From NCBI RefSeq assembly GCF_000426885.1, contig NZ_AUGF01000006.1, positions 1-64,000 on the forward strand: a stretch of DNA of 64,000 bases, given 5' to 3'. The translations under genes and the position numbers were made by a program. The DNA comes from Moraxella caprae DSM 19149. Lineage in GTDB: Bacteria > Pseudomonadota > Gammaproteobacteria > Pseudomonadales > Moraxellaceae. The notes under the pieces were generated by a model that saw only the letters and a program-made list of their open reading frames with translations, was not told the DNA's origin and did no database searches. Below are positions 61,407-64,000 of the stretch, piece after piece (position 1 is the stretch's first letter; each line of letters starts with the position of its first letter).

Positions 61407-62165
61407 TCACACCAAAGGCGGTGTTAATGGCTTAATCAGCTTGGGCGTGATAGCAGGGGCTTGCTCATCGCTGGTGGGGGCAATGTCCGTCTCGTCGTTT
61501 ATCTGTGACGATATTGGCTTGACCGCAGTGTCTTGATTGGGGTCTTTAACAGCATGTTGGACAATGTCCTGGGTGTAGAGTTTTGGTAAGTCCAGCATTT
61601 GCACGACAAAGGCATACTTTAAGGTGTCTCTGTCACCCAGATAACGCTGATAAAAGCTAGAATTGAACAGCCCTGCCCCGCCTTGTCCCAACGCCCAAAT
61701 GCTTGCCAAAAAATCTCGGGTTGCCATGGTGCTGTTCTGCTCAGACAGATACCGCTCGGCAATCTCATAAATACGCTTCATGCGTTCACGGCGAATCTTA
61801 TACAGCTCACCGAACAGACGGTTTAGCCCCGATGCTGTCGATGACAGCTTGTCTTCTAGATGGTGAAACATCATCGCTCGCTGTGGACGCAAAAGCAGTT
61901 GTAGCACCATGCGAGCCACGCCCGCCCCCACTCCGTCATCGATGGCGTTCATCTCATACAAGCGTTTTTCGTACTCTATGAGTAGTCTTAGCAGTAACTC
62001 ATCCTTACTCACAAAATGCTTGTACAACGTCCCCTTTGCCAAATCCAAATGGCGTGCCAAACTGTCCAAGGTCAAATCATAGTCGCCTGATTCTAATAAC
62101 AACTGTTCAGCAGTCGCCAAAATCTGCCGCTCTCGGTGCTCAAACTGTTCTTTACGACTGCTCAT
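61407..62165 (-). CDS. TetR-family transcriptional regulator
   Basis: Repressor of 252 residues with an N-terminal DNA-binding domain: RQILATAEQLLLESGDYDLTLDSLARHLDLAKGTLYKHF, seen here as helices from residue 12 to 50 (LDLAKGTLYKHFVSKDELL is the recognition helix region). The C-terminal ligand domain is followed by an unusual Pro/Thr/Ser-rich tail of about 45 residues. It is divergent from the desaturase gene at 62427, so it likely controls fatty-acid unsaturation, as TetR-type DesT or FabR do. A promoter is visible at 62208-62235. Confidence 0.88.
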   Translation of the reverse strand: MSSRKEQFEHRERQILATAEQLLLESGDYDLTLDSLARHLDLAKGTLYKHFVSKDELLLRLLIEYEKRLYEMNAIDDGVGAGVARMVLQLLLRPQRAMMFHHLEDKLSSTASGLNRLFGELYKIRRERMKRIYEIAERYLSEQNSTMATRDFLASIWALGQGGAGLFNSSFYQRYLGDRDTLKYAFVVQMLDLPKLYTQDIVQHAVKDPNQDTAVKPISSQINDETDIAPTSDEQAPAITPKLIKPLTPPLV

Positions 62166-62207
62166 GTCTTTATTCCCTGAGTGGGCAAAAAATGTAAAAT
62201 TCTCTCA

Positions 62208-62235
62208 ATTATAACAAAATTTTAAACATTGTGAA
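62208..62235 (-). promoter_or_regulatory. Promoter of the TetR gene
   Basis: TTCACA (62230-62235) and TATAAT (62208-62213) on the minus strand, spacing 16. Confidence 0.65.
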
Positions 62236-62364
62236 ATATGTTAAAAACAACCACCCTACCACACACCATTCATTCCCAAAATTTTGATAAAAAATTATTA
62301 AAAAACAATCACTTTTTATTGCTTAACAAATGTTCATTTTTAATAAATTTTTTGTGTATGGGCG

Positions 62365-62393
62365 TTCACATCTTTAGCAAATTCATGTATAAT
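62365..62393 (+). promoter_or_regulatory. Promoter of the desaturase gene
   Basis: TTCACA (62365-62370) and TATAAT (62388-62393) with 17-base spacing, 33 bases ahead of the ATG at 62427. The same TTCACA hexamer occurs in the TetR promoter. Confidence 0.78.
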
Positions 62394-62426
62394 AGCACGC
62401 CAAAACAGGCAACACAGGAAAACACC

Positions 62427-63608
62427 ATGACTGCCAAACACAACCCCCAAGATTTTGAAAATCCCCCCATTAACTGGGTGCCTGCTGTTTTTCTTATCAG
62501 CACGCCCTTGCTCGCCTTGATTTTGGTGCCGTGGTATCTGTGGACGCATGACACCAGCCCTGCCCTGTGGATTGCCTTTTCGCTGTTTATGGCGTGGACG
62601 GGGCTGTCTATCACCGCAGGCTATCACCGCTTATTTGCCCATAAGTCCTATGAAGCCCACCCTGTTGTCAAATATTTTTTGCTCATCGGGGCGACCTTAG
62701 CGGTACAAAGCTCTGCCTTTGACTGGTGTTCAGGACATCGTGTCCATCACCGCCGTGTCGATGATGAATATGATGACCCCTACTCGGCACGTCGTGGTTT
62801 TTGGTTTAGCCACATGCAGTGGATGTTAAAAAAATACCCCAGCGGTCAATACGACTACAAAAACATCCCTGACCTAAAAAAAGACAAGGTGCTGGTACAC
62901 CAACATGAGCATTATGGACTGTGGGTGCTACTGACCAATGTCATCATCCTAAGTGCTGTCGGGCTTATCATTGGCGACATGCTCGGGGCATTTATCATCG
63001 TGGGGCTACTGCGTATGGTGCTGACCCATCATTTTACCTTTTTTATCAACTCGCTGTGCCACATGTTCGGCACACGCCCTTATACTGATGAAAACACCGC
63101 CCGTGACAACCCGATTTTGGCGATTTTTACTTGGGGCGAAGGCTATCATAACTACCATCATTATTTCCAATACGACTATCGTAACGGGGTCAAATGGTGG
63201 CAATACGACCCAACCAAATGGCTCATCGCAGGCTTGTCTAAAATCGGTCTTGCCAAAGAGCTAAAAACGGTCGATGACCTAACCATCAAGCACGCCGAAG
63301 TTACCATGCAGTTTAAACGTGCCGAAGCTCGCATTGCAGGTGGGGATTTGTCCTTAGATGATAGGCTCATGCTGTTTAAAGATAAAATCAGTGCCGAATA
63401 CGACGCCTTTACCAATACCGTGGAAGAATGGCACGCCCTTAAAACCAAATCCATGGAGCTAAAACGCACCGAATTTGCTAACCGCTTGCATGAAGCTGAT
63501 GAATACCTAAAAGAACAGTTCGCCCAAGTGGAACAAAAGATCCGTGACCACAGTGAACGTGTAGAACAAGCCTTTATGCAATTAAAAGGTAAAACTGTTA
63601 AGGGTTGA
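62427..63608 (+). CDS. Fatty acid desaturase (acyl-CoA delta-9 type)
   Basis: Integral membrane di-iron desaturase, 393 residues, introducing a double bond into acyl chains. All three histidine boxes are present: HRLFAH near residue 70, HRVHHRR near 107 and HNYHH near 240. Four hydrophobic segments (about residues 18-60 and 155-200) match the family. The ATG at 62427 follows AGGAAAACACC and a promoter; a longer open frame from 62238 is not conserved. The last 110 residues form a charged helical, coiled-coil-like tail. Divergent from its probable TetR regulator. Confidence 0.93.
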   Translation: MTAKHNPQDFENPPINWVPAVFLISTPLLALILVPWYLWTHDTSPALWIAFSLFMAWTGLSITAGYHRLFAHKSYEAHPVVKYFLLIGATLAVQSSAFDWCSGHRVHHRRVDDEYDDPYSARRGFWFSHMQWMLKKYPSGQYDYKNIPDLKKDKVLVHQHEHYGLWVLLTNVIILSAVGLIIGDMLGAFIIVGLLRMVLTHHFTFFINSLCHMFGTRPYTDENTARDNPILAIFTWGEGYHNYHHYFQYDYRNGVKWWQYDPTKWLIAGLSKIGLAKELKTVDDLTIKHAEVTMQFKRAEARIAGGDLSLDDRLMLFKDKISAEYDAFTNTVEEWHALKTKSMELKRTEFANRLHEADEYLKEQFAQVEQKIRDHSERVEQAFMQLKGKTVKG

Positions 63609-63628
63609 TTGGGCAGATTAACCCATTA

Positions 63629-63656
63629 AGAGAGTAGATTTAGGTTTACTCTCTTT
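63629..63656 (+). terminator. Possible terminator after the desaturase gene
   Basis: AGAGAGTA and TACTCTCT form an 8-bp stem, but only three T follow. Confidence 0.5.
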
Positions 63657-63678
63657 ACTCCAATCTCAAATTAAAATA

Positions 63679-63943
63679 GGGCGTGTTGAACATTGGTATT
63701 TGCAATGCAAAATAAGAAAAATCGCACGTTTTTCAAGGAAAAAACAAAGGCTGTGAGTTTTCTATCAGACAAGTTTTTATTATGACAAACAATCCGACCA
63801 CTTAATTTTAAGAGATTAAGTTTTAAAAATCTTAAAAATCTACATGATTAAGCGGTCGGATAGCCATTTTTCATGCAAAAATTGATTGATATTGTCAAAT
63901 TCTCATCTTGTTTTATAAAATGTCATCAATGTTCAACATACCC
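63679..63943. repeat. MITE-like repeat, complete copy of about 265 bp
   Basis: Terminal inverted repeats GGGCGTGTTGAACATTG and (complement) GGGTATGTTGAACATTG are flanked by TA on both sides. It shares several interior blocks with the copy at 37950-38152 in the opposite orientation, and carries an extra internal hairpin (CCGACCACTTAA ... TTAAGCGGTCGG) of about 70 bases that the other copy lacks. Confidence 0.85.
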
Positions 63944-63967
63944 TAGTAACTTATTGACTATAATATA

Positions 63968-64000
63968 AACCGTTATGGTTCGACAAGCTCACCACGAACG
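63968..64000. repeat. REP-like palindromic repeat, cut by the window end
   Basis: ACCGTTATGGTTCGACAAGC followed by TCACCACGAACG is the inverse of the core in the repeat at 23232-23349. This short sequence type is widely dispersed in several bacterial genomes. Confidence 0.7.

Overview
The window looks like chromosome from a gamma-proteobacterium of the family Moraxellaceae, most likely Moraxella. The grounds are AT-rich intergenic DNA (GC by eye in the low to mid 40s), a FimX-type twitching regulator, a Neisseria/Moraxella-type porin, the gene order secE-nusG-rplKAJL-rpoBC behind tRNA-Trp, and short palindromic dispersed repeats. No species is claimed. Most genes are ordinary housekeeping genes and I found no clear new biological system. 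The most unusual material is a small family of MITE-like repeats, several decayed accessory loci, and some unusual transcription signals.

Region by region. 1-704: right part of an IS3-family insertion sequence. 740-8848: a transporter block with a tctCBA tripartite tricarboxylate transporter on the minus strand, a TauE/SafE-type permease, and a TAXI-TRAP system (solute-binding protein broken by a 1-nt deletion, DUF1850 protein, fused permease). 8920-18263: maeB, cca, a pteridine-reductase-like SDR, a porin, miaE, trxB and gor. 18368-18774: remains of an antitoxin/PIN-toxin pair carrying a long hairpin. 18848-23199: the moxR-DUF58-tgpA operon. 23232-23458: dispersed repeats. 23570-29136: fimX, an uncharacterised upstream gene, a 58-residue protein and a DUF4062-like protein. 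29385-37730: murI, a DUF1285 gene, ETF-QO, glutathione peroxidase, nadE, amtB and glnK. 37950-38152: a MITE. 38348-50922: rpoC, rpoB, rplL, rplJ, rplA, rplK, nusG, secE and tRNA-Trp, all on the minus strand. 51055-57929: a DUF302 lipoprotein, a frameshifted EamA transporter, a glycine-rich lipoprotein, bolA, a tiny oxidoreductase-like ORF, hemH, zipA and ligA. 58068-63608: a MITE, an APC permease, an orphan ParA, a wrecked hicAB pair, and a TetR regulator divergent from a fatty-acid desaturase. 63679-64000: a MITE and the start of a REP-like palindrome.

Functional links. The two transporter systems at the left would import carboxylates through lipoprotein receptors. glnK-amtB forms the usual ammonium sensing and uptake pair. 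trxB, gor and the glutathione peroxidase cover thiol redox balance. moxR-DUF58-tgpA is a conserved envelope-associated cassette. FimX points to type IV pilus control. The TetR-desaturase pair suggests control of membrane unsaturation.

Single-base indels at or beside short homopolymers disrupt the TAXI receptor, the EamA gene, hicA and hicB, and probably extend the TRAP permease. All are dispensable genes, while very long essential genes (rpoB, rpoC, ligA) are intact, which favours real decay or phase variation over sequencing error without proving it.
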